64,000 bases of DNA from Flagellimonas sp. S3867. GTDB taxonomy: Bacteria > Bacteroidota > Bacteroidia > Flavobacteriales > Flavobacteriaceae. The notes beneath the pieces were generated by a model. The model did no database searches and had not been told where the DNA came from. It worked only from the letters and a program-made list of their open reading frames with translations. Of the stretch, positions 54,179 through 63,901 are shown piece by piece. The position numbers and the translations under genes were made by a program. The stretch is from the NCBI RefSeq assembly GCF_014698935.1, contig NZ_JACVMN010000002.1:372001-436000 (forward strand), in the 5' to 3' direction. Each line of letters opens with the position of its first letter. The first letter of the stretch is position 1.

Positions 54179-56593
54179 TTAAAAGCTGTACCCCAATCCT
54201 AAAATTAGGTTAGTGCCTGGAGCTGCTATGCCCGACGAATAGGTTCGAAATCGTTGGTTAGTGATGTTTTCCAAGTTTATGGTAGCTTTTAATGCGTTCG
54301 ATATTTGATATTGCGACCTAAAATTTAATGTATACCACGAAGGGGAAAATGCATTTCCATTCGCATCAATATCGTAGATATAATCCTTGCTTCGTTCGGA
54401 AAGTGCCAAATTATTGTAACTGATTTCTCCATTATAGTTTAGGAACAAATCTGTTTTTAGTTTTTGATTTTGCCATATCACATGAAAATCACCAAAGGTG
54501 GGTGCAGCATGCCTTGCCGGGGAATCCTCTCCATTATCATCTTCTTCAGTGCCTTCGGTAATGGTAAGGTTTGATGTTAATGACCAGTTTTCATCTAAAA
54601 AAGCTTCTAAACCCAACTCAAAACCGTACACGTAAGCTTTTGCAGCATTTTGAATCGCCTGAACATTGCTTAATTCTCCGTTGTACAAAATCTCCCTTTC
54701 CCCATTAAAAGTGAAATTTCTTCGCACTAATGCATCTACCAAATACGTATAGAAAGCCGCTCCCTTTAAAACTACTTTGTCATTGAAGTTTTTTCGAACC
54801 CCAATCTCCGCATTATATGCATATTCGGGTTCCAATTCTGGATTTGGCACAACCACGGAGCCAGGTTCGGAATCGAATATTTTTCCAATGTCATCTATGT
54901 TCGGCGCCCTAAATCCGGTTGATCCATTTAGTGTTATCTGAAGGTCCGCTTTTGGGAACCAGCTAAATCCAAGACTTCCGGTGAACGCACCTGTAATAAG
55001 ATCCGCTTCATCAAAAGGGAAAGGGAAAAATGTTTTATCGAACTGGGCATCTACCCAAACCTGACTGTATCTTGCACCTGAGAGTAATGTGAAGTTGGGC
55101 TTCAGTTTATACTCGCCATTAATGTAACCCGCAAAGGTTTGCCAGGTGGCTCCATCGGGATAGCGCGAAGCGGCATCGGCCACAGTGTTGGTTTCAATAT
55201 TGGTTTGGGTTCCTTCGGAATTTACCTTATTGAAAATATATTCTGCCCCATAATAAAGTCGCAAATCGCCTATTTTTTTGTTCTCAAAATCAAGATTTAT
55301 CGATATGGCGTCTACCTTTTCCACTGTTGTAAATCGATTGGGGTCTTGAAACAATCTTTCACTTCTGCTCTCTTCAAAATGTTGATATGCGGTAGTCAGT
55401 TTTACACCGTCATAAAATTTATTCTTCCCCTGCTTGGTCACCTGAAAATTTCCCATCATCCACTTTTGTGGACCGTAAAACCATTCAGCTGAGCGAAGTC
55501 CATCCCCCGAACTATTTGGTCGTATCAATCTATCATACCTGGAATATTCCGAGGTTTCGGAATAGTACAGTCCTAAATCATAATTCCAAGTGTTGTTAGG
55601 TCGATAGGTGAATTTCTGAAGGAAATTTATTTGATCATACCCCGATGAAACTTGTTTTCTTGGATCATTATTGGTCATCAATACATCTGTTCCATTTTCG
55701 CGAATTGCGTAATTGTTGCGTAGATATGTGTCAGGCCCATTTTTACCCATGGTCAAATCATCAAAATCGTTATAGCTGAAACTAGTGTATGAAGCCCATT
55801 TTTGTTGTCCAAAATTAAAATCGACATGTGCGGTGTTTTCATTATTGGCCGAAGCGAATCTATAATTTACATTTCCAGAGAATGTGAGGCTGTCGGTAAA
55901 TGAAAACCGAGGTTTTTGAGTGAAAAAATTCATTACACCCCCTATGGCATCACTACCGTAGATTACCGATCCAGGGCCAAAAATTACTTCGGTGTTTTTT
56001 ACGGTGAATGGATCTATGGAAATAACATTTTGGATATTCCCCCCTCTAAATATGGCATTGTTCATTCGTACTCCATCAACAGAGAGCAACAATCTATTTG
56101 TCGCAAAACCTCTAATCATGGGACTTCCTCCTCCCAATTGACTCTTTTGCACAAAGACTTTCCCACTGTTCTGCAAAAGATCGGCTGAAGTCTGTGGATT
56201 TGTAAAGGCTATGGAACGAGCATCAATGGATTCGATTTTCAATGGGACATCCTTTTTTTGTTGTTCCCATTTGGAAACGGACATAACCACTTCTTGTAGT
56301 TCTTCCGGTTTAAGGTCAAGGTAAACGCGATTGCCCTTTCGGCCTATCTGTGCTTTTGTTGTACTGTATACTTCGTAGCTAATATGTCTGAAAGTAATCC
56401 GTTCGTTTCTGGAAAAAATATCCAGTTCGCTGATCCCTTCAACGTCTGTAACAACTGTTTTTGATTTGTCTTTATTGTAGATGGCCATATTGGCAATAGG
56501 CGTGCCGGTATCGGCATCCAACACCGTTATTTCCTGAGCGGATACCGTTGTGTGAGCCAGCAAAAAAAAGAGGATAAAACCTATGGTTCGCAT
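54179..56593 (-). CDS. TonB-dependent receptor, haem/haemoglobin type
   Basis: The 804-residue receptor (ATG at 56593) has a signal peptide (FILFFLLAHTTVSAQ), a carboxypeptidase-like domain (GTPIANMAIYNKDKSKTVV) and a plug with GSPMIRGFATNRLLLSVDG, VRMNNAIFRGGNIQNVIS and GSVIYGSDAIGGVMNFF. That plug pattern is that of haemoglobin/haem receptors (HmuR-like TonB-Hb family). The barrel ends in LGLGYSF. It starts 1 bp after recO stops, so the two genes are translationally coupled. Confidence 0.9.
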   Translation of the reverse strand: MRTIGFILFFLLAHTTVSAQEITVLDADTGTPIANMAIYNKDKSKTVVTDVEGISELDIFSRNERITFRHISYEVYSTTKAQIGRKGNRVYLDLKPEELQEVVMSVSKWEQQKKDVPLKIESIDARSIAFTNPQTSADLLQNSGKVFVQKSQLGGGSPMIRGFATNRLLLSVDGVRMNNAIFRGGNIQNVISIDPFTVKNTEVIFGPGSVIYGSDAIGGVMNFFTQKPRFSFTDSLTFSGNVNYRFASANNENTAHVDFNFGQQKWASYTSFSYNDFDDLTMGKNGPDTYLRNNYAIRENGTDVLMTNNDPRKQVSSGYDQINFLQKFTYRPNNTWNYDLGLYYSETSEYSRYDRLIRPNSSGDGLRSAEWFYGPQKWMMGNFQVTKQGKNKFYDGVKLTTAYQHFEESRSERLFQDPNRFTTVEKVDAISINLDFENKKIGDLRLYYGAEYIFNKVNSEGTQTNIETNTVADAASRYPDGATWQTFAGYINGEYKLKPNFTLLSGARYSQVWVDAQFDKTFFPFPFDEADLITGAFTGSLGFSWFPKADLQITLNGSTGFRAPNIDDIGKIFDSEPGSVVVPNPELEPEYAYNAEIGVRKNFNDKVVLKGAAFYTYLVDALVRRNFTFNGEREILYNGELSNVQAIQNAAKAYVYGFELGLEAFLDENWSLTSNLTITEGTEEDDNGEDSPARHAAPTFGDFHVIWQNQKLKTDLFLNYNGEISYNNLALSERSKDYIYDIDANGNAFSPSWYTLNFRSQYQISNALKATINLENITNQRFRTYSSGIAAPGTNLILGLGYSF

Positions 56594-56594
56594 A

Positions 56595-57314
56595 CTACTC
56601 AAAAACTGCATTTAAAACAGCCAAGGACTTGGGTTTTCTGAATCCGTGCAAATGTAGTTCAAAATACAGAATAACATTCTTTAGGAGTTGTTGTCTTTGT
56701 GGCTTGTTCATTCGTACTGTTGGAAGTGCATCAAAATTTATGCCCAAAAGCCTCTTGAAGTGGTCTAAATCATCTCCCTGAATCAATGGGTTCAATGAAG
56801 GTTTCTTATAAAAACTTCCTTCTAAAAGGTCAAAATAGGGTTGATTTTGAAATGAAGTATCTGGATAGAAGCCCAAATACTTGGTCAGATTGAGTAAAAA
56901 CAGGGTGTGGAAATTGGGATTGGGAGCATGTACATCGAGCCAATAAAGTGCATATTCCAAATAGTTGAACAATCCCTCGTTCTGCTCTTCTTCTTGGATG
57001 CTGTTGCCCAACATCTCCGCTAAAAAGAGTACCATACTGTTCTTGGCAATATTGGTATGTAGCGATTTATAGGGTACCGCAACCTTGGCTTCGCGAATAC
57101 TTTCTAGAGTTCCCTTGTTTTTATGTATCGCTATAATTTCCAATTGCATCAAGGGAAGAAAATAAGCGGCCTTTAATTTTCCTTTTTTGGAGGTCAAAAC
57201 TCCTTTGAGCAGATAGGATTTTAGTCCGTCAGATTCTGTAAATGCTTTTACAATAAGGCTGGTGTCCCCGTATTTAAGAGATGAAAATATGATGGCTTTG
57301 GTTGTGATCTGCAT
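56595..57314 (-). CDS. recO: DNA repair protein RecO
   Basis: The 239-residue protein has the N-terminal OB fold (TTKAIIFSSLKYGDTSLIVKAFTESDG, GVLTSKKGKLKAAYFLPL) and a helical C-terminal domain. The zinc-binding Cys cluster of some RecO proteins is absent, as is usual in Bacteroidota. It helps load RecA onto gaps with RecR. A 22-bp perfect palindrome lies 33 bp upstream of the start, and a TonB receptor follows 1 bp downstream. Confidence 0.92.
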   Translation of the reverse strand: MQITTKAIIFSSLKYGDTSLIVKAFTESDGLKSYLLKGVLTSKKGKLKAAYFLPLMQLEIIAIHKNKGTLESIREAKVAVPYKSLHTNIAKNSMVLFLAEMLGNSIQEEEQNEGLFNYLEYALYWLDVHAPNPNFHTLFLLNLTKYLGFYPDTSFQNQPYFDLLEGSFYKKPSLNPLIQGDDLDHFKRLLGINFDALPTVRMNKPQRQQLLKNVILYFELHLHGFRKPKSLAVLNAVFE

Positions 57315-57347
57315 TAAGACTATATAAACCCTTGGAAAAACACCCCT

Positions 57348-57369
57348 AATGTTCCCTTAAGGGAACATT
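57348..57369. promoter_or_regulatory. 22-bp perfect palindrome upstream of recO
   Basis: AATGTTCCCTT is followed at once by its exact reverse complement, a 22-bp palindrome with no spacer. It lies 33 bp before the recO start and 23 bp from the gdhA terminator. Perfect spacer-free dyads of this size are typical operator sites, though an RNA hairpin is also possible. Candidate regulators are not visible. Confidence 0.45.
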
Positions 57370-57391
57370 TTACTTCTGTATGAAGATAAAA

Positions 57392-57424
57392 AAAGTGGGC
57401 GATTGTAAATGAACCGCCCACTTT
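57392..57424 (-). terminator. Terminator of gdhA
   Basis: AAAGTGGGCG (57392-57401) pairs with CGCCCACTTT (57415-57424) as a perfect 10-bp stem with a 13-base loop. On the minus strand it is followed by a T-run. It lies 25 bp after the gdhA stop. Confidence 0.88.
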
Positions 57425-57449
57425 ATCATTTTGAATATTTGGACAAGGT

Positions 57450-58826
<1,377 letters not shown>

Positions 58827-58865
58827 TCAATTGGGGTCAATTTTATTGAATTAGGAATTAGACGG

Positions 58866-58873
58866 CAAAATTA
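58866..58873 (-). promoter_or_regulatory. -7 promoter element of gdhA
   Basis: TAATTTTG on the minus strand matches TAnnTTTG exactly. Transcription would start near 58859, leaving a leader of about 66 nt with a CCCCA/TGGGG hairpin. A TTTA stands 16 bp upstream in the -33 region. Confidence 0.45.
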
Positions 58874-58925
58874 TGGTATTTACATAATTTAAAGCCCTGT
58901 TTTTTAAAAATTTTTCAAAAAACAA

Positions 58926-60080
58926 TTATGCGATGGCTTGATCCAAATCAGCTATTAAATCATCCACATCTTCGATTCCCACACTCAGGCGAATAAGGGA
59001 ATCAACCACTCCGCTTTTTTCCCGTTCTTCCTTGGGAATACTGGCATGGGTCATGCTTGCAGGGTGACCGGCCAAACTTTCTACACCTCCTAGAGATTCG
59101 GCAAGGGTGAACACTTCCAATTTTTCTACAATTTTAATCGCATCTTCGTAGTTACTTCCTTTTGGCACAAAAGATATCATTCCACCGAAATCGTCCATTT
59201 GACTTTTGGCAACATGGTGATTGGGGTGCTCTTCAAATCCAGGCCAGTATACTTTTTCAATTTTTGGATGTTTGGCTAAATACTCGGCAATGGCTCTCCC
59301 ATTATCGCAATGCCGTTGCATACGAACGTGCAAAGTCTTGATTCCGCGAAGCGTTAAAAAACTATCCATGGGACCACAAACAGCTCCACTTGCATTTTGG
59401 ATGAAATACAGTTGGTCTGCCAAATCTTTATCCTTTACAACCAAAGCTCCAACAACAACATCACTGTGTCCACCCAAATATTTAGTGGCCGAATGCATCA
59501 CAATATCAGCTCCCAAATCCAATGGTCGCTGCAAATACGGTGTTGCAAACGTATTATCGACGGCCAAAAGCAGGTTGTTTTTCTTGGCTAGATCGGATAC
59601 TGCCTTGACATCAATAACATTCATCATGGGATTCGTTGGCGTTTCCACCCAAATTAGCTTGGTCTTGTCATTTATCTGTTCTTCAATGGCATCAATGCTC
59701 TGCATCCCAACAAAATGAAATGTAATCCCATATTTTTCGAAAACCTGTTTGAACAATCGATAGCTACCCCCGTATAAATCATTGGTAGAAACTACTTCAT
59801 CGCCGGGATTCAACAATTTAATTACTGCATCCATGGCGGAAAGTCCACTTGCAAATGCAAGGCCATAGGTGCCATTTTCAATGCTGGCCAAGGAATTTTC
59901 CAAGGCTGTACGAGTTGGGTTGGCGCTACGCGAATATTCAAAACCTTTATGGCCTCCCGGTGTGGTCTGCGCATAGGTCGATGTTTGATAAATGGGAGGC
60001 ATAACTGCTCCATAAGCTTTGTCTGGATGCTGCCCTCCGTGAATGGTCTTACTGTTGAATTTCAAATCTTTTTTGCTCAT
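58926..60080 (-). CDS. Cystathionine gamma-synthase/lyase-type PLP enzyme
   Basis: The 384-residue enzyme has the Cys/Met-metabolism PLP fold: the substrate-pocket YEYSRSANPTR-like run, GTYGLAFASGLSAMD, the PLP-stacking residues in STNDLYGGSYRLF, and the Schiff-base lysine in HSATKYLGGHSDVV. Family members are MetB, cystathionine gamma-lyase or methionine gamma-lyase, and this motif set cannot separate them. The family-wide annotation metB would be a guess. It has a promoter at 60099-60129 and shares its upstream region with the DUF3298 gene. Confidence 0.93.
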   Translation of the reverse strand: MSKKDLKFNSKTIHGGQHPDKAYGAVMPPIYQTSTYAQTTPGGHKGFEYSRSANPTRTALENSLASIENGTYGLAFASGLSAMDAVIKLLNPGDEVVSTNDLYGGSYRLFKQVFEKYGITFHFVGMQSIDAIEEQINDKTKLIWVETPTNPMMNVIDVKAVSDLAKKNNLLLAVDNTFATPYLQRPLDLGADIVMHSATKYLGGHSDVVVGALVVKDKDLADQLYFIQNASGAVCGPMDSFLTLRGIKTLHVRMQRHCDNGRAIAEYLAKHPKIEKVYWPGFEEHPNHHVAKSQMDDFGGMISFVPKGSNYEDAIKIVEKLEVFTLAESLGGVESLAGHPASMTHASIPKEEREKSGVVDSLIRLSVGIEDVDDLIADLDQAIA

Positions 60081-60098
60081 TTCGTCTTAATCTGGCTA

Positions 60099-60129
60099 CA
60101 AATGTATTGTTATCTTTTGGAGTAATCAA
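60099..60129 (-). promoter_or_regulatory. Promoter of the cystathionine-synthase-type gene
   Basis: On the minus strand TACATTTG (60106-60099) matches TAnnTTTG and TTG (60129-60127) stands 20 bp upstream. The leader would be about 12 nt. Confidence 0.55.
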
Positions 60130-60145
60130 TCATGTCTTATTTTTG
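60116..60145 (+). promoter_or_regulatory. Promoter of the DUF3298 lipoprotein gene
   Basis: TTTG (60116-60119), an 18-bp spacer and TATTTTTG (60138-60145) form a full Bacteroidota-type promoter, with the ATG 22 bp further on. It overlaps the divergent promoter on the other strand. Confidence 0.65.
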
Positions 60146-60166
60146 AAGACCCTAAAACCTCAACTT

Positions 60167-60910
60167 ATGAGAAAAGTGATTTACCTACTCCTACTTTTTC
60201 TGCCCATTCTTGGTTGCGAAAATGGCGACAAACTTACTTTTGAACCTATACACCTAACCAATGAAGTTTGTGAAGGCTGTCCGAAAATTGAGATAGCTAT
60301 TCCAAAGGCATTGGACGAAACTATTATATCCAATAAAATAAATACAGCACTGGAAGAGGAAATTATCCTACTTCTATCTTTTGATGAAGAACAAGAAATT
60401 ACTTCGATCAACGATGCTATTATTTCATTTACAAAAAGTTTTAAGGAGTTGAAATCCAAATTTCCGGATGAAACTGTAGGATGGGAAGCCAGTGTGGAAA
60501 GTGACATCTCTTATGAGGACAATGATATGCTAACATTAGAGTTCAACGCCTATACCTTTACAGGTGGAGCGCATGGTTATGGCTCCACATCTTTTTTAAA
60601 TTTTGACAAGCGAAAAGCTGTTGAACTTGAAAATTGGGAGCTTTTTGATGATTTGGAAGGGTTTTTAAAGTTTGCCGAGATCAAATTTCGGATTCAAGAA
60701 GACATTCCGCAAGATGTAAACATTAATGCAACCGGATTTATGTTTGAGCGAGATGCCTTTCACCTGTCGGAAAACATAGGATACACTGCTAAGGGTATTG
60801 CCCTCATCTACAATCAATATGAGGTAGCTTCTTATGCCGATGGCCCAATCAACTTGACCTTGCCTTATGCCGAAGTAAACAAATACCTCAAACGGAAAAT
60901 TAAACTATAG
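60167..60910 (+). CDS. DUF3298/DUF4163 lipoprotein
   Basis: The 247-residue protein (ATG at 60167) has a lipoprotein signal ending in LLFLPILGC. Then come the DUF4163-like first part (CEGCPKIEIAIPKALDETII) and the DUF3298 domain (AYTFTGGAHGYGSTSFLNFDKRKAVELENW, GYTAKGIALIYNQYEVASYADGP). This pair occurs in PdaC-type and RsiV-like proteins; in Flavobacteriaceae the role is unknown. The longer frame from 60107 is not used because the promoter lies within it. Confidence 0.88.
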   Translation: MRKVIYLLLLFLPILGCENGDKLTFEPIHLTNEVCEGCPKIEIAIPKALDETIISNKINTALEEEIILLLSFDEEQEITSINDAIISFTKSFKELKSKFPDETVGWEASVESDISYEDNDMLTLEFNAYTFTGGAHGYGSTSFLNFDKRKAVELENWELFDDLEGFLKFAEIKFRIQEDIPQDVNINATGFMFERDAFHLSENIGYTAKGIALIYNQYEVASYADGPINLTLPYAEVNKYLKRKIKL

Positions 60911-60950
60911 AGCATTCTTTTGGGTGAGAATGCAAAACTTAAGTTAAAAC

Positions 60951-60970
60951 ATATCTATATATTTAGATAT
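60951..60970. promoter_or_regulatory. Candidate ArsR operator
   Basis: ATATCTA (60951-60957) and TAGATAT (60964-60970) form a 7-bp dyad with a 6-bp centre, just upstream of the ArsR-type gene's -7 element (60984-60991). ArsR-type repressors often bind such A/T-rich dyads over their own promoter. A related ATATCGATAT lies at about 61315 before the next gene. Confidence 0.5.
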
Positions 60971-60983
60971 ATAAATATTTACA

Positions 60984-60991
60984 TACATTTG
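60984..60991 (+). promoter_or_regulatory. -7 promoter element of the ArsR-type gene, leaderless
   Basis: TACATTTG matches TAnnTTTG and ends only 4 bp before the ATG at 60996. A TTTA lies 18 bp upstream. The start of transcription would fall at the ATG itself, so a leaderless mRNA is expected. Confidence 0.5.
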
Positions 60992-60995
60992 TACT

Positions 60996-61298
60996 ATGGA
61001 TATTGTTGAAATAAGTAAAGTGTTGTCAAACAAGACCCGGGTCAATATATTGAAGTGGCTGAAGAATCCCGAAGCGAATTTTCCATCCCACCAAGATATA
61101 GATCATTTTGATGATGGAGTCTGTGTCGGATACATCCAAGACAAAACAGGACTCTCACAATCTACTATTTCAACATATCTGAATTCCATGCAAAATGCCG
61201 ATTTGGTCATTCCGACCCGGCATGGAAAATGGACCTATTACAAAAGAAATGAACAAGTGATCAAAGCTTATGTGGAAAGCTTAAAACACGATTTATAA
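60996..61298 (+). CDS. ArsR-type winged-helix transcriptional regulator
   Basis: The 100-residue protein has the ArsR winged helix: ISKVLSNKTRVNILKWLKNPEA, the recognition helix in VGYIQDKTGLSQSTISTYLNSMQ, and a wing near VIPTRHGKWTYYKRNEQ. A single Cys (DDGVCVGY) is present but no metal-sensing CxC motif, so a metal signal is unlikely. It probably represses its own operon through the dyad at 60951. The next genes are a 51-residue peptide and an amino-acid racemase. The racemase is the probable functional target. Confidence 0.88.
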   Translation: MDIVEISKVLSNKTRVNILKWLKNPEANFPSHQDIDHFDDGVCVGYIQDKTGLSQSTISTYLNSMQNADLVIPTRHGKWTYYKRNEQVIKAYVESLKHDL

Positions 61299-61332
61299 TT
61301 TTTTTATTCCACATATCGATATTTAGCGAAAT

Positions 61333-61488
61333 ATGAATTTGAAGCTTATGGAAAATTGTATCAATGGTAACTGCGTCGACGAAATGGTGATTCCTCAAAG
61401 GGTTCATAACAATTTAATTGAACGAATAACAAACTTTGTGAAGACCTTCACCATAGAAGGTGCAGAGCATATGTCAAAAACTAAATAA
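61333..61488 (+). CDS. 51-residue small protein between ArsR and racemase genes
   Basis: The frame MNLKLMENCINGNCVDEMVI continues as PQRVHNNLIERITNFVKTF and ends SKTK. It has a CINGNC motif near the N-terminus and an amphipathic helix, and no signal peptide. It is followed by the racemase ATG after 6 bp, so they share a transcript. Its frame is open with no stops across the whole gap, and it is composed like the neighbours, so I take it as a real gene. The function is unknown. Confidence 0.62.
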   Translation: MNLKLMENCINGNCVDEMVIPQRVHNNLIERITNFVKTFTIEGAEHMSKTK

Positions 61489-61494
61489 AAAGCT

Positions 61495-62187
61495 ATGAAA
61501 ACCATTGGATTAATAGGTGGTATGAGTTGGGAATCCTCAAAAATATACTATCAACATATCAATGAAATGATTCGTGAAAGATTGGGTGGTTCCCACTCGG
61601 CCAAGAGCATTCTTTCCTCTGTGGATTTTGAAGAAATTGAACGTCATTCATTTTCCAATGACTGGGACAAAATTGGAAATATTATGGCTTCCTATTCCAA
61701 AAATTTAGAAAAAGCTGGTGCCGAAATGGTGGTTCTATGCACAAATACAATCCATTTGGTCAGTGATTCCATAACCAATGCCGTAAATGTTCCTTTTTTG
61801 CACATCGCCAATGCTACGGGAGAGGCAATCCAAGCAAAAGGATTGAAAAAAGTAGCGCTCTTGGGCACCAAATTCACTATGCAGAAAGATTTCTATACCA
61901 AAATATTGGAAGATCAGTATGGTTTGGAAATCTTGGTTCCCAACAATGAGGATATGGACATATTACAGGATATGATCTATAACCAACTGGTTAAAGGAAT
62001 CTTTACCGAAGAGGCCAAGAACACATGCATAAAAATCATTAAAAAATTGAAAGAGCAAGGGGCCGAAGGAGCCATTTTGGGCTGCACGGAATTGCCGATT
62101 TTGATTCCGGCCGATGAGGTCGATATCCCAACTTTTGACACGGCAAAAATACATGCGCAAAAAGCTGTGGATTTTGCGCTTTCATAA
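61495..62187 (+). CDS. Aspartate/glutamate racemase family protein
   Basis: The 230-residue protein has the Asp/Glu racemase fold with the two catalytic Cys: VLCTNTIHLVSD and ILGCTELPILI. The N-terminus KTIGLIGGMSWESS is that of the RacX/YgeA group. It interconverts D- and L-amino acids, aspartate or another substrate, in the cytoplasm. It is the last gene of the ArsR-led unit. Confidence 0.93.
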   Translation: MKTIGLIGGMSWESSKIYYQHINEMIRERLGGSHSAKSILSSVDFEEIERHSFSNDWDKIGNIMASYSKNLEKAGAEMVVLCTNTIHLVSDSITNAVNVPFLHIANATGEAIQAKGLKKVALLGTKFTMQKDFYTKILEDQYGLEILVPNNEDMDILQDMIYNQLVKGIFTEEAKNTCIKIIKKLKEQGAEGAILGCTELPILIPADEVDIPTFDTAKIHAQKAVDFALS

Positions 62188-62274
62188 TATTAAATCAAGC
62201 TAAATCTAAATCCCTTTCTTGCTAAAAATAGATTTATTTTGCATTGCGAAATGCAATCCATAAAAGTTTTATAA

Positions 62275-62616
62275 ATGCAGCTCTTTAACCTGAACAACAA
62301 GACCTTCTCCCTTCTTGAAAACTCTGAAAACGGAAAGGTTGATTCAAATACCATTTTCAGATACCAACAAGAAGATGATCTTGTAACGGCAGAGTACGAC
62401 GGAGGAACAATTCGATATGGGAAAATAATTGCCCAACTCGATGGAGACAAATTGACAATGCTATATCAATGCATAACTGTGGATGGGGAGCTGAAGGCCG
62501 GAAAAGCAAAAGCACAAATACGAGTTGATGTAAACAATAAAATCCATTTACATTTGAATTGGCAATGGCTGGGAGATTCAGCAAAAACAGGAGTTTCCGA
62601 ATACATAGAAAACTAA
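62275..62616 (+). CDS. Conserved small protein (often listed as N-acetylglutamate synthase-like)
   Basis: The 113-residue protein has the pattern NGKVDSNTIFRYQQ, DLVTAEYDGGTIRYGKIIAQL, MLYQCITVDGELKAGKA and a C-terminal HLNWQWLGDSAKTGVSEY. I recognise this as a family sometimes named n-acetylglutamate synthase in databases; there is no GNAT motif, so that name is doubtful. It has a beta-rich predicted fold and no signal. The function is unknown. Confidence 0.78.
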   Translation: MQLFNLNNKTFSLLENSENGKVDSNTIFRYQQEDDLVTAEYDGGTIRYGKIIAQLDGDKLTMLYQCITVDGELKAGKAKAQIRVDVNNKIHLHLNWQWLGDSAKTGVSEYIEN

Positions 62617-62646
62617 TTAAAACCACTGAAATTAATTCAACACCCA

Positions 62647-63000
62647 ATGAAAAAAATCTATCATTTAGGAAGCTGTTCTACCTGTCAACGTATACTGAAA
62701 GAATTGGAACCCTTGGACGGGATTGAATTGCAAGAAATAAAGTCAGCATCCATTACCCCAGAGCAATTGGAAGAAATGAAAAACCTTATTGGAAGCTACG
62801 AGGCCTTGTTCAGTAGAAGAGCCATGCTTTTTCGTCAAAGAGGATTACATGAGCAACAATTGTCTGAAGATGATTTTAAAAATCTCATCTTGGAGCACTA
62901 CACCTTTTTAAAAAGGCCAGTGACCATTTTTGAAGATCAGATTTTCATCGGAAATTCAAAAAAAGTGGTTGAAGCCACTAAAGAGGCACTACATTCATGA
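62647..63000 (+). CDS. ArsC/Spx-like thioredoxin-fold protein
   Basis: The 117-residue protein has the ArsC-family motif CSTCQR near the N-terminus and the later RAMLFRQRGL and FLKRPVTIFED blocks. The Cys-x-x-Cys form is that of the YffB/Spx-like group rather than a clear arsenate reductase. It may reduce or sense thiols. The stop overlaps the next gene's start (ATGA), so the two genes are coupled. Confidence 0.88.
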   Translation: MKKIYHLGSCSTCQRILKELEPLDGIELQEIKSASITPEQLEEMKNLIGSYEALFSRRAMLFRQRGLHEQQLSEDDFKNLILEHYTFLKRPVTIFEDQIFIGNSKKVVEATKEALHS

Positions 63001-63890
63001 GCAAAAGAACACTCGCCCTGTTGGCTGCACTTGGCGCCACCACCATTTATGGAATCAACCATACCCTTGCAAAGGGTGTAATGCCCCATTATGTGGGTGC
63101 GTTTGGTTTTATTATGTTGCGCCTAGGCGGTGCTACAATACTCTTTTGGGCTATTTCTATTTTCGGTCCAAAAGAAAAAATTGAAAAAAAAGACTGGGGA
63201 AGAATTTTCTTCTGCTCACTTCTGGGAATGGCCATTAATATGCTTGCCTTTTTTAAAGGCCTTGAGCTGTCCACTCCCATCAATAGCTCTGTTCTAGTTA
63301 CCATTACCCCCATAATTGTTGTGGTTCTTTCGGCACTGTTCATAAAAGAACGCATTACCTGGAACAAGGGCTTGGGAATTTTTATGGGATTTATTGGTGC
63401 ATTAGGACTGATCTTATTCGGGGCCGAAATACGACAGGATGCTCCCAATATCCCTTTGGGAAACATGCTTTTTGTTCTCAATGCCACAGTTTATGGTTCC
63501 TATCTTATTCTGATAAAAAAGTTGATTGAAAAATATCACCCTTTCACTTTAATGAAATGGCTGTTTGCCATTGGATTGGTGCTTGCTTTTCCGATTACCT
63601 TTCCTGAATTTTCAGAAATAGACTGGCTAAACATGCCATTATGGGTTTATGGTGTAATTGCATTTGTAGTCATTGGCACTACTTTCTTGACCTATCTATT
63701 CAATGTTTTTGCCCTTACAGAGCTCAAAGCGTCCACCGTGGGTGCATTTATTTATTTACAACCATTGTTAGGAATTTTGTTTGCCCTTTCTTCGGGCAAG
63801 GACCACCTTACATTGGTAAAGATTTTGGCGACCGTATTGGTGTTATTGGGAGTTTATCTGGCCAGTAGAAAGCCGAAACCGAGTCCATAA
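62997..63890 (+). CDS. EamA/DMT family transporter
   Basis: The 297-residue protein has ten hydrophobic helices in two EamA repeats (for example AALGATTIYGINHTLAKG and TILFWAISIFGPKEKIEK; the second repeat starts near LNATVYGSYLILIKKL). It probably exports amino acids or other metabolites across the inner membrane. It overlaps the ArsC-like gene by 4 bp. Confidence 0.92.
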   Translation: MSKRTLALLAALGATTIYGINHTLAKGVMPHYVGAFGFIMLRLGGATILFWAISIFGPKEKIEKKDWGRIFFCSLLGMAINMLAFFKGLELSTPINSSVLVTITPIIVVVLSALFIKERITWNKGLGIFMGFIGALGLILFGAEIRQDAPNIPLGNMLFVLNATVYGSYLILIKKLIEKYHPFTLMKWLFAIGLVLAFPITFPEFSEIDWLNMPLWVYGVIAFVVIGTTFLTYLFNVFALTELKASTVGAFIYLQPLLGILFALSSGKDHLTLVKILATVLVLLGVYLASRKPKPSP

Positions 63891-63901
63891 AATCAACTTC
63901 A

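Noticed and set aside
62275-62616. N-acetylglutamate synthase activity
   Set aside because: No GNAT acetyl-CoA motif and only 113 residues; the database-style name is not supported by the sequence.
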